A DNA stretch of 64,000 nucleotides from Roseiarcus sp963726105 (GTDB lineage Bacteria; Pseudomonadota; Alphaproteobacteria; Rhizobiales; Beijerinckiaceae): the NCBI GenBank assembly GCA_963726105.1, contig CAVSBJ010000026.1, forward strand, positions 186,001-250,000. The letters are read 5' to 3'. Each line of letters opens with the position of its first letter. The stretch's first letter is position 1. Below the pieces are notes generated by a model. That model saw only the letters and a list, made by a program, of their open reading frames with translations, was not told the origin of the DNA and made no database searches. Both the position numbers and the translations under genes were made by a program. This document shows positions 1-8,273 of the stretch, piece by piece.

Positions 1-481
1 CGAGACGCCGAGCCTGGACGCGCAACGGACGCGCCGCTTTCTCGATCCGTTCGACACCATGCGCGCCAACCGCGTGCTCGCGCCCACCGATCCGAAGCTC
101 AACGACATCCGCTGGCTGGTCGGCGAATCGCTGCGGCGCACCCATCATCGCGCCCGGCTCGATCAGTTGCGCGCGGTCGCCCCCGAACGGATGGGCTCGA
201 CCGGCTTCGGGCCGCGCCCCGGCCTGCCGCAGGCCGAAGCCGCCCTCCACGCCCGCGACAAATTGCGGGAGGCCGAGGATCGGGTCGGCCCGCATGCCTG
301 GCCGATCGTAACCCGGATCGTGATCGAGGGCGCGGGCGTGCGCGACTGCCGCGGCTTCGTCCCCGAGCTCGCCACCCCCTGGCGCGCCGACGCGGTGGTC
401 TCCGACCGCCTGCGGGTGGCGCTCGACATGATCGGCGGACTGATGGGCGTCACGCCAAGACGCGACAAGCGGGAGAGATGA
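1..481 (+). CDS. Hypothetical protein, C-terminal part (5' end outside window)
   Basis: The frame is open from base 2 and ends with TGA at 479-481, giving 159 visible residues of a gene that starts upstream of the window. The protein is Arg-rich and has a predicted helical end with the pattern W-P-x-V-x-R-I-V-I-E-G. This loosely recalls the C-terminal DUF6456 region of alphaproteobacterial helix-turn-helix proteins, which is an impression only. The first internal Met is at position 59, but the frame continues upstream of it without a stop. The function is unknown. Confidence 0.6.
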   Translation, partial: ETPSLDAQRTRRFLDPFDTMRANRVLAPTDPKLNDIRWLVGESLRRTHHRARLDQLRAVAPERMGSTGFGPRPGLPQAEAALHARDKLREAEDRVGPHAWPIVTRIVIEGAGVRDCRGFVPELATPWRADAVVSDRLRVALDMIGGLMGVTPRRDKRER

Positions 482-536
482 CCGCGCCCCCTACGCCCTC
501 AATCGCGAAAAGACCTCTCAACAGGAGCCCATCCCC

Positions 537-755
537 ATGACTTTCAACATCGTCGCCATGATTTGCGTCGCCGGCATGGCGCCCCAGGATTGCGCTCCGG
601 AGCCCGGCTTCTCCCGCGACGTCGCGATCATCGGGCAGGTCTCGAACGAACTCTGGTGCGGCGTCGAAGCCCAGCAGGATCTCGCCAAGAGCGCGCCATT
701 CCGCAATCTCGGGACAGGCGAGTTCATCAAGATCATGTGCGTCAGAAACGGCTGA
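537..755 (+). CDS. Small conserved-type hypothetical protein
   Basis: This 72-residue ORF starts with ATG preceded by the Shine-Dalgarno-like CAGGAG at about 10-15 bases. It contains four cysteines with spacing C-x8-C, then C and C near the end (MICVAGM, QDCAPE, LWCGVE, KIMCVR). Small proteins of this Cys-patterned type occur as hypothetical proteins in alphaproteobacteria. There is no clear signal peptide or transmembrane helix. It lies 55 bases after the preceding gene on the same strand and may be cotranscribed with it. No function can be assigned. Confidence 0.6.
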   Translation: MTFNIVAMICVAGMAPQDCAPEPGFSRDVAIIGQVSNELWCGVEAQQDLAKSAPFRNLGTGEFIKIMCVRNG

Positions 756-871
756 CCGCCCCCCGCCGCTGCTTTGGCTCATCGGGCCGGAGCCGCCGCA
801 ATCTTGAGGCGCGCCGGACCTGCGGCCGCGCGCGCAGCCCCCGCAAACTCTCGTTGAAAATAGGTTGAACA

Positions 872-1477
872 ATGAACGTCGACCGGTCGCCAATGTGGAT
901 TGGCCTTGCCGATCTTCTCCTCTGCATGCTTTCCGTCGTCATTGTCGCGGTGGCGCCGACCAGGGCCAAGGTCGACGGGATGAAGCCGAAGGCCGAATTT
1001 CTGATCACCGCCGACTGGCCCGTCGCGCTCGATTCCGACGTCGACCTGTGGCTCGTCGGGCCGGACAGGAAGCCGGTCTTTTACGGGTCGCGCGAGGCCG
1101 GCTGCGCCTCGCTCGATCGCGACAGTCTCGGCTATTCGACATCGCAGATCACGCTTGCCGACGGCTCTCAGGCGCAGTCGGAATCGAACAAGGAGACGGC
1201 GACGATCCGGTGCATCGCGCCGGGCCATTATGACATCGGCGTCAACCTCTATTCCGACCGGGAACTCGCTAAGGGCGCGCAGTCGATCCCCGTGCGCGTC
1301 GAGATCACCGGCCTCAATCCGCAGGTGACGACCCTGTTCGCCGGAAACGTCGCCCTCGATCAGGTCGGCCAGACCATCAATGTCGCGAGCTTCGACCTCT
1401 CGCCTGACGGCAAGATCACGCTTGTCGAGCCGCCCCTCGAGCCGATCACCAATGCCTATGAGCGCGCTAAGCCGTGA
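872..1477 (+). CDS. Membrane-anchored periplasmic hypothetical protein (DUF2135-like)
   Basis: The 201-residue protein has an N-terminal hydrophobic segment at about residues 10-30 (ADLLLCMLSVVIVAVAP), resembling the single anchor helix of ExbD/MotB-type proteins. The rest is predicted to be outside the cytoplasm. Residues about 50-130 contain a beta-rich section (DVDLWLVGPD, GCASLDRDSLG, GHYDIGVNLY) that recalls the DUF2135 layout of D-x-D-L-x-V-x-P followed by a G-x-L-D-x-D motif. This resemblance is from memory and not searched. It is on the same strand as the two preceding genes. A role is not known. Confidence 0.7.
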   Translation: MNVDRSPMWIGLADLLLCMLSVVIVAVAPTRAKVDGMKPKAEFLITADWPVALDSDVDLWLVGPDRKPVFYGSREAGCASLDRDSLGYSTSQITLADGSQAQSESNKETATIRCIAPGHYDIGVNLYSDRELAKGAQSIPVRVEITGLNPQVTTLFAGNVALDQVGQTINVASFDLSPDGKITLVEPPLEPITNAYERAKP

Positions 1478-1501
1478 GGGGGCGCGCCTGGGGCGTCATT
1501 C

Positions 1502-1522
1502 GAGGCCGCTGCGCGGCGCCTC
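1502..1522. repeat. Short inverted repeat after the 872-1477 gene
   Basis: GAGGC at 1502-1506 pairs with GCCTC at 1518-1522, and the GC-rich loop between them can pair further. The sequence starts 24 bases after the stop codon of the preceding gene and before the convergent GNAT gene. There is no T-run, so it is either a weak bidirectional terminator or a REP-like palindrome. Confidence 0.4.
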
Positions 1523-1578
1523 AGGACGAGAGGGTTAGGAGTGACAAAGTTGCGCGAAAGCGCACTCAAGCCCTGAAA

Positions 1579-2043
1579 TTATTCGCGCGCGTAAACTTGT
1601 GCGCTGGCCCCTTCCGTTAGCCGCTTCTGCAGAAAGATGCGCTTGCGTCCGGGCGGGTAGTCCAGCTCGCCGAACACCGTGTACCCGAGCCTGGGGTAGA
1701 AGCCCGGCGCCTGGAAGCTGAACGTGTCGACCCAGGCCGAGTGGCAGCCGCGCTCGAGCGCCCTCGTCTCGGCGTCGGCCATGAGCCTGCGCCCGATCCC
1801 CTGGCCGCGCAGCGCGTCGCTGACCCACAGATAGCGGATGAAGAGCCAGCCGGAATAGGTTTCGCCCGCGAGCCCGGCGACGATGCTTGTGCCGTCGCGG
1901 GCGAACACGGCGAGCGGCCGCCATTGCTGATGGCCCGGCCATTGTCTCTCGTTGAACGCCTCGAGGCCGTTCGGCAGCACCTCGACGTCGGCGCCGCTCG
2001 GCGCGTCCTCGATGTCGAAGCGCAGGCGCGAGGATGAGATCAT
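1579..2043 (-). CDS. GNAT family N-acetyltransferase
   Basis: This 154-residue protein has the GNAT fold signature. Beta-4 includes YLWVSDALRGQGIGRRLM, in which the RGQGIGRRL stretch is the acetyl-CoA-binding R/Q-x-x-G-x-G/A motif A, at about residues 88-105. Later GFYPRLGYTVFGELDY matches motif B of the family (a Tyr region near the C-terminus). It should transfer an acetyl group from acetyl-CoA to an amine, but the substrate cannot be read from sequence. The next gene upstream on this strand, the MgtC-like one, ends 10 bases before this start codon, so the two may be cotranscribed. Confidence 0.85.
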   Translation of the reverse strand: MISSSRLRFDIEDAPSGADVEVLPNGLEAFNERQWPGHQQWRPLAVFARDGTSIVAGLAGETYSGWLFIRYLWVSDALRGQGIGRRLMADAETRALERGCHSAWVDTFSFQAPGFYPRLGYTVFGELDYPPGRKRIFLQKRLTEGASAQVYARE

Positions 2044-2053
2044 CGGCGTCTCC

Positions 2054-2758
2054 TCAGGAGCCCTGCGGGTTCAGCCGCCAGGACGCGCGCGTGACGCCGT
2101 CCCTATCGGCGAAGCGCCCGACGATCGCCTCGAGCGCCAACTCCCGTCGCTTGGGCGAAGTCACGGTCGCGGTCACTTCGACCCGGCCAGCATCGCCAAA
2201 GAACGCGCTGTCCAGTTGGCTGAACATGAGCTCCGGCACCGCCCCGATCTCCTTGACGAGCTCAGCGCGGATATCAGACGCATGCGCGGGGCGGCACTCA
2301 ATCGAGACGATATAATGCTGTTCTTCCTCGGACGTCTCGATCGGCTGACGATTGATCACCCGGACGAGCGGCCTCAATCCGACATTGGCTGCGATCACCA
2401 GAACCGCCCCGACCAGGCCATAGAGCGCCAGTCCTTCACCCGCCAGCAGCCCGACGGCGGCCGAGCACCAGAGGGTCGCCGCGGTGTTGAGGCCTCGCAC
2501 ATTGAGGCCCTCCTTGAAGATCACGCCCGCGCCGAGAAAGCCGATGCCGGAAACGACCTGGGCCGCGATCCGCGTCGCGCCTTCATTGTCTCCGGCGGCG
2601 CGCGCATAGGTGATGAAGATCGCCGCCCCGAGCGCGACCAGCGTGTTGGTCCGCAAGCCGGCGAGATGCTGGCGCCACTGGCGTTCAAGACCGATCGACG
2701 CGCCGAGGCAGGCGGCGATGAAGAGATTGAGGCCAGCTTGCGCAAGCGCGGTGGTCAT
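2054..2758 (-). CDS. MgtC/SapB family membrane protein
   Basis: The 234-residue protein begins with the MgtC/SapB hallmark: a first helix followed by GASIGLERQWRQHLAGLRTN, then LVALGAAIF and a GIGFLGAGVIFKEG motif at about residues 70-85 that is highly conserved in the family. About four or five transmembrane helices fill residues 5-125. The cytoplasmic C-terminal domain (about 145-234) has an ACT-like beta-alpha layout. MgtC proteins are linked to growth at low Mg2+ and to intramacrophage survival in pathogens, and inhibit F-type ATP synthase in Salmonella. In environmental bacteria the role is largely unknown. Confidence 0.9.
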   Translation of the reverse strand: MTTALAQAGLNLFIAACLGASIGLERQWRQHLAGLRTNTLVALGAAIFITYARAAGDNEGATRIAAQVVSGIGFLGAGVIFKEGLNVRGLNTAATLWCSAAVGLLAGEGLALYGLVGAVLVIAANVGLRPLVRVINRQPIETSEEEQHYIVSIECRPAHASDIRAELVKEIGAVPELMFSQLDSAFFGDAGRVEVTATVTSPKRRELALEAIVGRFADRDGVTRASWRLNPQGS

Positions 2759-2893
2759 GCGGGACCCTCATGAGCGGACGGCGATAACCATCAGTCGGCC
2801 AAGGACTTGCCCAAAATCGCCACGATGCATTCACGCTAAATTCAGACGGGCGGGGGCAGGATCGCGGCTCGGCTGGACAACCTGGAGAAAAGC

Positions 2894-3205
2894 ATGGTCT
2901 TACGTCTTCTGTCCCGCGGCGTGATCGCCGCCGTCGCCGGCGCGACGATGCTCGCCGCCTCGAGCGCGCCCTCGTCGGCCTTCACGCTTGCCTCGCCGTC
3001 GCTCGAACAGCCCGTCGCCAGCGCCGACGTTCAGTCCGTCTGGTGGCATGGCGGCTGGCATCGTGGATGGGGCTGGCATCGAGGCTACGGCTGGCACGGC
3101 GGCTGGCATCGTTGGGGCTGGGGCGGCGGCTGGGGCCCCCGCTATGGCTTCGCTCCGGTCTACCATTGCTGGTGGGGCCCGTGGGGGCGCCGCTGCGGAG
3201 TCTGA
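2894..3205 (+). CDS. Secreted His/Gly/Trp-rich small protein
   Basis: The protein is 103 residues long. A signal peptide spans about residues 1-29 (Arg near the start, then AAVAGATMLAASSAPSSA, with likely cleavage after SSAFA-like residues). The mature region is dominated by repeated HGGWHRGWGW blocks rich in Gly, His and Trp, and two cysteines lie near the end (YHCWWG, RRCGV). An SD-like GGAGAAAAG lies just upstream of the ATG. Such GWxRGxGWH proteins are common in Hyphomicrobiales as hypothetical exported proteins. The histidines suggest metal binding, which is inference only. Confidence 0.75.
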   Translation: MVLRLLSRGVIAAVAGATMLAASSAPSSAFTLASPSLEQPVASADVQSVWWHGGWHRGWGWHRGYGWHGGWHRWGWGGGWGPRYGFAPVYHCWWGPWGRRCGV

Positions 3206-3242
3206 CGCGCGCGATGGCGTGAGCGCCGCGCGACCCGCGGCG

Positions 3243-3989
3243 CTAGCCCTCCATCTTCTCCAATAGCGCCTCGGAAACCTCGAAGTTCGCGGTGACGGTC
3301 TGAACGTCGTCGTTGTCTTCGAGCGCCCCGATGAGGCGCAGGATCTTTTCGCCCGCCTCGTCATCGACGGCGATGGTGTTCTGTGGTCGCCAGACGATCG
3401 CGGCCTTCTCGGGCTCGCCGAACTTCGCCTCTAGCGCCTTCTGCGCGTCGCGCAAAGCTTCGACCGAAGTGATGACCTCGTGTTCTTCCGGGCCGGAAAC
3501 CACATCGTCCGCGCCGGCCTCGATCGCCGCCTCGAGCATCGCCTCGTCGTCCGCGACCTTGCGGTCGAAGACGATGAGCCCGACCCGATCGAACATGAAC
3601 GAGACGGCGCCCGTTTCGGCCAGCGAGCCGCCAGCCTTGGTGAAATAGGAGCGCACTTCGCCCGCGGTGCGATTGCGGTTGTCGGTCAAGGCCTCGACGA
3701 TCACCGCCACCCCGCCCGGCGCATAGCCCTCGTAGCGCACTTCGTCATAATTCTCGGTGTCCGCCGAGGACGCCTTCTTGATCGCCCGATCGATATTGTC
3801 CTTGGGCATGTTCTCGGCCCTCGCCTCGAGCACGGCGGCGCGCAGGCGCGCGTTCATCGCCGGGTCGGGCAAGCCGAGCTTCGCCGCGACCGTGATTTCG
3901 CGCGCGAGCTTGGAGAAGAGCTTGGAGCGGATCGCGTCCTGCTTGCCCTTCTTGTGCATGATGTTCTTGAACTGACTATGGCCGGCCAT
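3243..3989 (-). CDS. yebC: YebC/PmpR-family transcriptional/translational regulator
   Basis: The 248-residue protein begins MAGHSQFKNIMHKKGKQDA, the family's near-invariant start. An in-frame extension reaches upstream to 4118, but the ATG at 3989 follows a GAGGCGAAT ribosome site and matches the family start, so it was chosen. The three YebC domains are complete, including GGSLAETGAVSFMF and the GEKILRLIGALEDNDDVQTV end. Family members are cytoplasmic. They were long described as DNA-binding regulators, and recent work implicates them in relieving ribosome stalling at proline-rich stretches. The gene is convergent with the preceding small secreted-protein gene and divergent from alkB. Confidence 0.95.
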   Translation of the reverse strand: MAGHSQFKNIMHKKGKQDAIRSKLFSKLAREITVAAKLGLPDPAMNARLRAAVLEARAENMPKDNIDRAIKKASSADTENYDEVRYEGYAPGGVAVIVEALTDNRNRTAGEVRSYFTKAGGSLAETGAVSFMFDRVGLIVFDRKVADDEAMLEAAIEAGADDVVSGPEEHEVITSVEALRDAQKALEAKFGEPEKAAIVWRPQNTIAVDDEAGEKILRLIGALEDNDDVQTVTANFEVSEALLEKMEG

Positions 3990-4092
3990 ATTCGCCTCGG
4001 TTGACCCTTCAATTGTGCGGGTTGTCTGAAATAAATTCGGCCCCCTATACGCCGCGTCCGGCGTCAAGGGAAGGCGATCGGGAGGAACGAGA

Positions 4093-4725
4093 TTGACGCC
4101 GCACGCCACCGTCGCCATCGCCCCCGGCGTGGATTATTTCCCCGGCTTTCTCGACCGCGCCGCCCAGGAAGCGCTGCGCGACGAGGTGCTGGCGATCCTC
4201 GAGGTCGCGCCGCCGTTCCGTCCGCGGATGCCCCGCACCGGCAAGCCGTTCTCCGTCCTGATGAGCAATTGCGGCGCGCTCGGCTGGGTCTCGGACGAGA
4301 GCGGCTACCGCTACCAGGCGACACATCCCGAAACCGGGCGGCCGTGGCCGGCGATGCCGCAAGCGCTCCTCACAGCCTTCGCCGCGATCGCCCCCGACGC
4401 GCCGCCGCCGGAGGCCTGCCTGATCAACCTTTACGACCCCGCCGCGCGGATGGGCCTGCACCAGGACCGGGACGAAGAGGAACTGTCCGCCCCGGTTGTG
4501 TCGCTATCCCTTGGCGATACGGCGCTCTTTCGCGTCGGCGGCCTTCAACGCAACGCGCCGACCCGCTCCTTCCGCCTCGCTTCCGGCGACGCGATGTCGC
4601 TTGCGGGCGAGAGCCGTCTGGCGTTCCACGGCGTCGACCGCATCGTGGCCGGATCCTCGACCCTGCTGCCTTGCGGCGGCAGGATCAATCTGACGCTCCG
4701 GCGGGTGACCAAGGCCAGCCCCTAG
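4093..4725 (+). CDS. alkB: AlkB-type alpha-ketoglutarate-dependent DNA/RNA demethylase
   Basis: This 210-residue Fe(II)/2-oxoglutarate dioxygenase repairs 1-methyladenine and 3-methylcytosine by oxidative demethylation. The iron-binding H-x-D is seen in GLHQDRDEEE (about residue 125), the distal His in LAFHGVDR (about 177), and the 2-oxoglutarate-binding Arg pair in RINLTLRR near the C-terminus. INLYDPAARMGLH is the usual AlkB substrate/iron loop. The start is TTG at 4093, preceded by a strong GGAGGA about seven bases upstream. The gene is divergent from yebC and ends seven bases before the convergent grpE stop. Confidence 0.93.
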   Translation: MTPHATVAIAPGVDYFPGFLDRAAQEALRDEVLAILEVAPPFRPRMPRTGKPFSVLMSNCGALGWVSDESGYRYQATHPETGRPWPAMPQALLTAFAAIAPDAPPPEACLINLYDPAARMGLHQDRDEEELSAPVVSLSLGDTALFRVGGLQRNAPTRSFRLASGDAMSLAGESRLAFHGVDRIVAGSSTLLPCGGRINLTLRRVTKASP

Positions 4726-4731
4726 CGGCGG

Positions 4732-5349
4732 CTATTCGCCGCTCGAGGCTGGCTCCTGCCTTGGCGCGGCTCTCGGGCCGCCCTTGGAGACCCCGACCAT
4801 CGCCGGCCGAAGGACGCGATCGCCAATCGTCCAGCCGCTCTGCACGACCTGCGAGACCGTGCCCGAGGGCACGCTTTCGTCGGGCGCCTCGAAGATCGCC
4901 TGGTGAAAATTGGGATCGAACTTCTGGCCCTTGGGATCGAGCTTCTTGACCCCATGGCGGCCCAGCGCCGACTCGAGGTCGCGGGCGGTCAACTCGACGC
5001 CCTCGATCAGCGAGCGGACCGAGGGATCGGCGTTCGCCCGGGCCTCCGCCGGCAAATGTTCGAGCGCGCGCGAAAGGTTGTCGACCACAGTCAGCATGTC
5101 GCGCGCGAAGCTGGTCACCCCATAGGTCTTGGCGTCGGAAACCTCGCGTTCGGTGCGCCGGCGCAGATTCTCCATCTCCGCGAGGGTGCGCAGCACGCGA
5201 TCCTTCAATTGGCTGTTCTCGGCGTTCAGCGCCTCAACCACGGCGAAAACGTCCTGTTCGCCGGTTTCGGGCCGAGCGCCTTCGGCCGGAGACGTCCCGG
5301 CTTGGTGCGCGGACATCCCGGCGCCCGTTTCGGCGTTGTCATTACTCAT
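4732..5349 (-). CDS. grpE: Nucleotide exchange factor GrpE
   Basis: GrpE releases ADP from DnaK. The 205-residue product starts at MSNDNAETGAG. An upstream in-frame Met at 5409 would add 20 residues of non-family sequence and was rejected. A long coiled coil covers about residues 35-90 (NAENSQLKDRVLRTLAEMENLRRRTERE). The C-terminal beta-domain signature includes FDPNFHQAIFEAPDES and GWTIGDRVLRPAMVGVSK. No dnaK or hrcA lies in the window. Here grpE sits next to glnD, with 85 bases between the glnD stop and the grpE start. Confidence 0.95.
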   Translation of the reverse strand: MSNDNAETGAGMSAHQAGTSPAEGARPETGEQDVFAVVEALNAENSQLKDRVLRTLAEMENLRRRTEREVSDAKTYGVTSFARDMLTVVDNLSRALEHLPAEARANADPSVRSLIEGVELTARDLESALGRHGVKKLDPKGQKFDPNFHQAIFEAPDESVPSGTVSQVVQSGWTIGDRVLRPAMVGVSKGGPRAAPRQEPASSGE

Positions 5350-5434
5350 CGTGTCATGAGCCCCATCAGTATTTGCGACGCATATCAGGGCTGGCGGAGC
5401 AAAAATCAAGCGCGGACGGCGTTGGAGATCGCCG

Positions 5435-8212
5435 TCAGCCCCCGGCGAAGTCCGCCAGCAATCGCCGTTTGATCGCCGCCTGCCGGGCCGGCGCGGTGAT
5501 CTTCTGACCGGTCAGATCGGTGATGTAGAAGGAGTCCACCGCCTTTTCGCCGAAGGTCACGATATGGGCCGAACCGATGTTGAGATTGAGGCTCGACAAC
5601 GAGGCGGTCAGATCGCGGAGGAGGCCAGGCCGGTCGAGACCGGAAATCTCGACCACCGTATAACGGCGAGACAGATTGTTATCGACCGTCACCTCGGGCT
5701 CGATCGCGAATGCGTCATGCCGATCGTCGCGCGCCTGTCTCGACGGCGTCATTTCGGCAAGCCGGACTTCGCCCCGCAGCGTCTTTTCGATGTTGGACGC
5801 AATGCGCCGCCCGCGCCGCAATTCGTCCTCGTCGCGCTCGAAAGCGCGCGAAACGAAAATGGTGTCGAGCGCCAAGCCGTCGGTCGTGGTGAAGATCTGC
5901 GCGTCGACGATGTTGCCGCCCGCTGCGGCGCAGGCGCCGGCGATGCCGGTCAGGAGTCGCGGGTGGTCGGGCGCGATCACGGTGACCGCAGTCACGCCAT
6001 GAAAGGCGTCGGTCGAGACCTCGGTCGCCAGCGAATGCGTATCGGCCGCCATCGCGTGCAGCAGTTTGGCGTGAGCCGCCTGCCGCGCAGGCTCCACTTT
6101 CAGCCAGTAGGCCGGATAGTGCCGCTGGGCATAATCGTCGAACTCCGGATCGGACCAGCCTGGGAGCAACTTGCGGACCGCCTCCTGAGCCGCCTTGACC
6201 CGTCCGGCGCGGTCGATCGCCGAATGGCCGCCGCCAAGCGTGACCTCGGTCTCCCAGTAGAGGGTGCGCAGGAGCTGGCCCTTCCAACCGTTCCAGACGC
6301 CCGGTCCGACGGCCCGAATATCGGCAGCCGTAAGCGCCAGCAGCATCTTCAACCGCTCCTGTGTTTGCACGATCGCCGACAGCGCTTCCGCCGTTTTCGG
6401 ATCGAACAGGTCGCGGCCCTGGGCCATGTTGGACATGACCAGATGCTGCTCGACGAGCCACGCCACGCGCTCGGCATTCGCCGCGGTGAGCCCCAGCCGC
6501 AAACCGATCGCCCGCGCGACGTCCGCGCCCGCAAGCGAATGGTCGGTCCCCCGACCCTTGGCGATGTCATGCAGAAACGTTGCGAGATAAAGCTCGGTGC
6601 GGTGCGCGATCTGGGGCATGACCTTGGTGGCGAGCGGCAGTTCCTCGCCGAGCCGGCCCGCTTCGATCGCGCTGAGTTCGCCGACGGCGCGAATGAGATG
6701 CTCGTCGACCGTGTAATGGTGGTACATCGAGAATTGCATCATCCCGACGACGCGGCCGAAATCGGGGATGAACCGGCCGAGGACGCCGGCTTCGTTCATG
6801 CGGCGGAGCGCGATTTCCGGGGCGTTTCGCGAGGTCAGGGTCTCGAGAAAAAGCCGGTTCGCCTCCTTGTCCTCGCGCAAGCGGGCGTCGATGCGCTTCA
6901 GGGACTGCGTGACGAGCCTTGTCGCGTCCGGATGAATCGGCAGATTCGATCGATCGGCGATCCAGAACAGGCGGATGAGATTCACGGGATCGCGCTCGAA
7001 AGCGTCGTCGCGGACGACGTTGACCCGATCATTGTCGACCTTGAAATCCTTGGCTTCCTCGATCGCGCGGGTGCGCCTCCGCAGGCGGCCGACGAGCCGG
7101 CCGAACGCAGGCGTCGTTTTGGCGTGCCGCTCCTCGAGCGCGGCGCACACGATCGCGGTCAGGTCGCCGACGTCCTTGGCGATGAGGAAATAGTGCTTCA
7201 TGAACCGCTCGACGTCGATCATGCCCGCCCGCGTCGAATAGCCGAGTTGACGGGCGATCGGCCGCTGGACATCGAAGCTCAGCCGCTCCTCCGCCCGACC
7301 GGCGAGAAAATGGAGCCGGCAGCGCACGCTCCAGAGGAATTCCTCGCATCGGCGAAAGAGCGAGAACTCCCGGGGCGAGAACAACCCTGCGGCGACCAGC
7401 TCGCTGGGATTGGCGACGCGGTAGACGTATTTGGAGATCCAGAACAGCGTGTTGAGGTCGCGAAGCCCCCCTTTGCCTTCCTTGACGTTCGGCTCGACGA
7501 GATAGCGCGACGCGCCCGCTTTCCTCACCCGGGTTTCGCGTTCGGCGAGCTTCGCGGCGACGAATTCGGGCGCCGTCTTGGCGACGATCTCCTTGTCGAA
7601 CCGGGTTCTCAGGGTCTCGAACAGCGCCTTGTCGCCGGTGATGAATCGCGCCTCGACGAGTGTCGTGCGGATCGTCATGTCGGCGCGCGCCTGTTTCAGG
7701 CACTCATCGATTGTTCGCGTCGCGTGGCCAACCTTGAGCTTCAGATCCCAGAGGACATAGAGCAGCGCCTCGACCACCTTCTCCACTCCGGGAGGCGACC
7801 TGTCGGGCATGAGGAACAGGACGTCGACGTCCGAAAAGGGCGCCAGCATGCCGCGCCCATAGCCGCCAACCGCGACGATCGTCGGCAGCGTCCCGCCTGG
7901 TTGCGTCGAGGCGAGCCAGCGCGCGGACATTTCCAGTCCGACATGCAGCAATTCGTCGGTTTCGCTGCTCAGCTTCTCCGCGCAGTCCCGCCCGGCGCCG
8001 CCTGCTTCCAGAGCTCGGCGGGCCTCGTCCCGCCCGGCGGCCAGGGCGGCGCGCAAAATCTCGACGGCGGCGCGGCGGAGCCCCGCGGCGTCGCCGGAAT
8101 GGCGCTGGTCAAGCGCGGCGAACTCGTCGAGAAGCCTGGCGCGCTCGACGCCCTTCAGCGACGGTGCGGCGCGCGAGCGGCGTTCGACCGCGGGGACCTG
8201 GGCCTCTGACAT
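5435..8212 (-). CDS. glnD: Bifunctional uridylyltransferase/uridylyl-removing enzyme GlnD
   Basis: GlnD senses glutamine and uridylylates or deuridylylates PII proteins in nitrogen control. The 925-residue protein has the nucleotidyltransferase motif GGYGRG plus FSDVDVLFL at about residues 110-130, an HD-type hydrolase motif (LHDIAKGRGTDHS) near residue 510, and two C-terminal ACT domains (GVTAVTVIAPDHPRLLTGIAG and YTVVEISGLDRPGLLRDL). The length matches the family (about 900-950). The Met at 8212 (MSEAQVP) was preferred over an in-frame upstream Met because GGGAGG precedes it, and it lies closer to the conserved region. No frameshift is seen. Confidence 0.97.
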   Translation of the reverse strand: MSEAQVPAVERRSRAAPSLKGVERARLLDEFAALDQRHSGDAAGLRRAAVEILRAALAAGRDEARRALEAGGAGRDCAEKLSSETDELLHVGLEMSARWLASTQPGGTLPTIVAVGGYGRGMLAPFSDVDVLFLMPDRSPPGVEKVVEALLYVLWDLKLKVGHATRTIDECLKQARADMTIRTTLVEARFITGDKALFETLRTRFDKEIVAKTAPEFVAAKLAERETRVRKAGASRYLVEPNVKEGKGGLRDLNTLFWISKYVYRVANPSELVAAGLFSPREFSLFRRCEEFLWSVRCRLHFLAGRAEERLSFDVQRPIARQLGYSTRAGMIDVERFMKHYFLIAKDVGDLTAIVCAALEERHAKTTPAFGRLVGRLRRRTRAIEEAKDFKVDNDRVNVVRDDAFERDPVNLIRLFWIADRSNLPIHPDATRLVTQSLKRIDARLREDKEANRLFLETLTSRNAPEIALRRMNEAGVLGRFIPDFGRVVGMMQFSMYHHYTVDEHLIRAVGELSAIEAGRLGEELPLATKVMPQIAHRTELYLATFLHDIAKGRGTDHSLAGADVARAIGLRLGLTAANAERVAWLVEQHLVMSNMAQGRDLFDPKTAEALSAIVQTQERLKMLLALTAADIRAVGPGVWNGWKGQLLRTLYWETEVTLGGGHSAIDRAGRVKAAQEAVRKLLPGWSDPEFDDYAQRHYPAYWLKVEPARQAAHAKLLHAMAADTHSLATEVSTDAFHGVTAVTVIAPDHPRLLTGIAGACAAAGGNIVDAQIFTTTDGLALDTIFVSRAFERDEDELRRGRRIASNIEKTLRGEVRLAEMTPSRQARDDRHDAFAIEPEVTVDNNLSRRYTVVEISGLDRPGLLRDLTASLSSLNLNIGSAHIVTFGEKAVDSFYITDLTGQKITAPARQAAIKRRLLADFAGG

Positions 8213-8273
8213 TGGAGGTATATCCTCCCTCGGTCTGGGAATCGCAAGGCCGAACCGGGTTTCGACAGAATTG

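Noticed and set aside
5564..8209. 881-residue plus-strand open frame opposite glnD
   Set aside because: It is the antisense shadow of a complete, motif-rich glnD in high-GC DNA. It shows low-complexity Arg/Asp/His composition and no domain.
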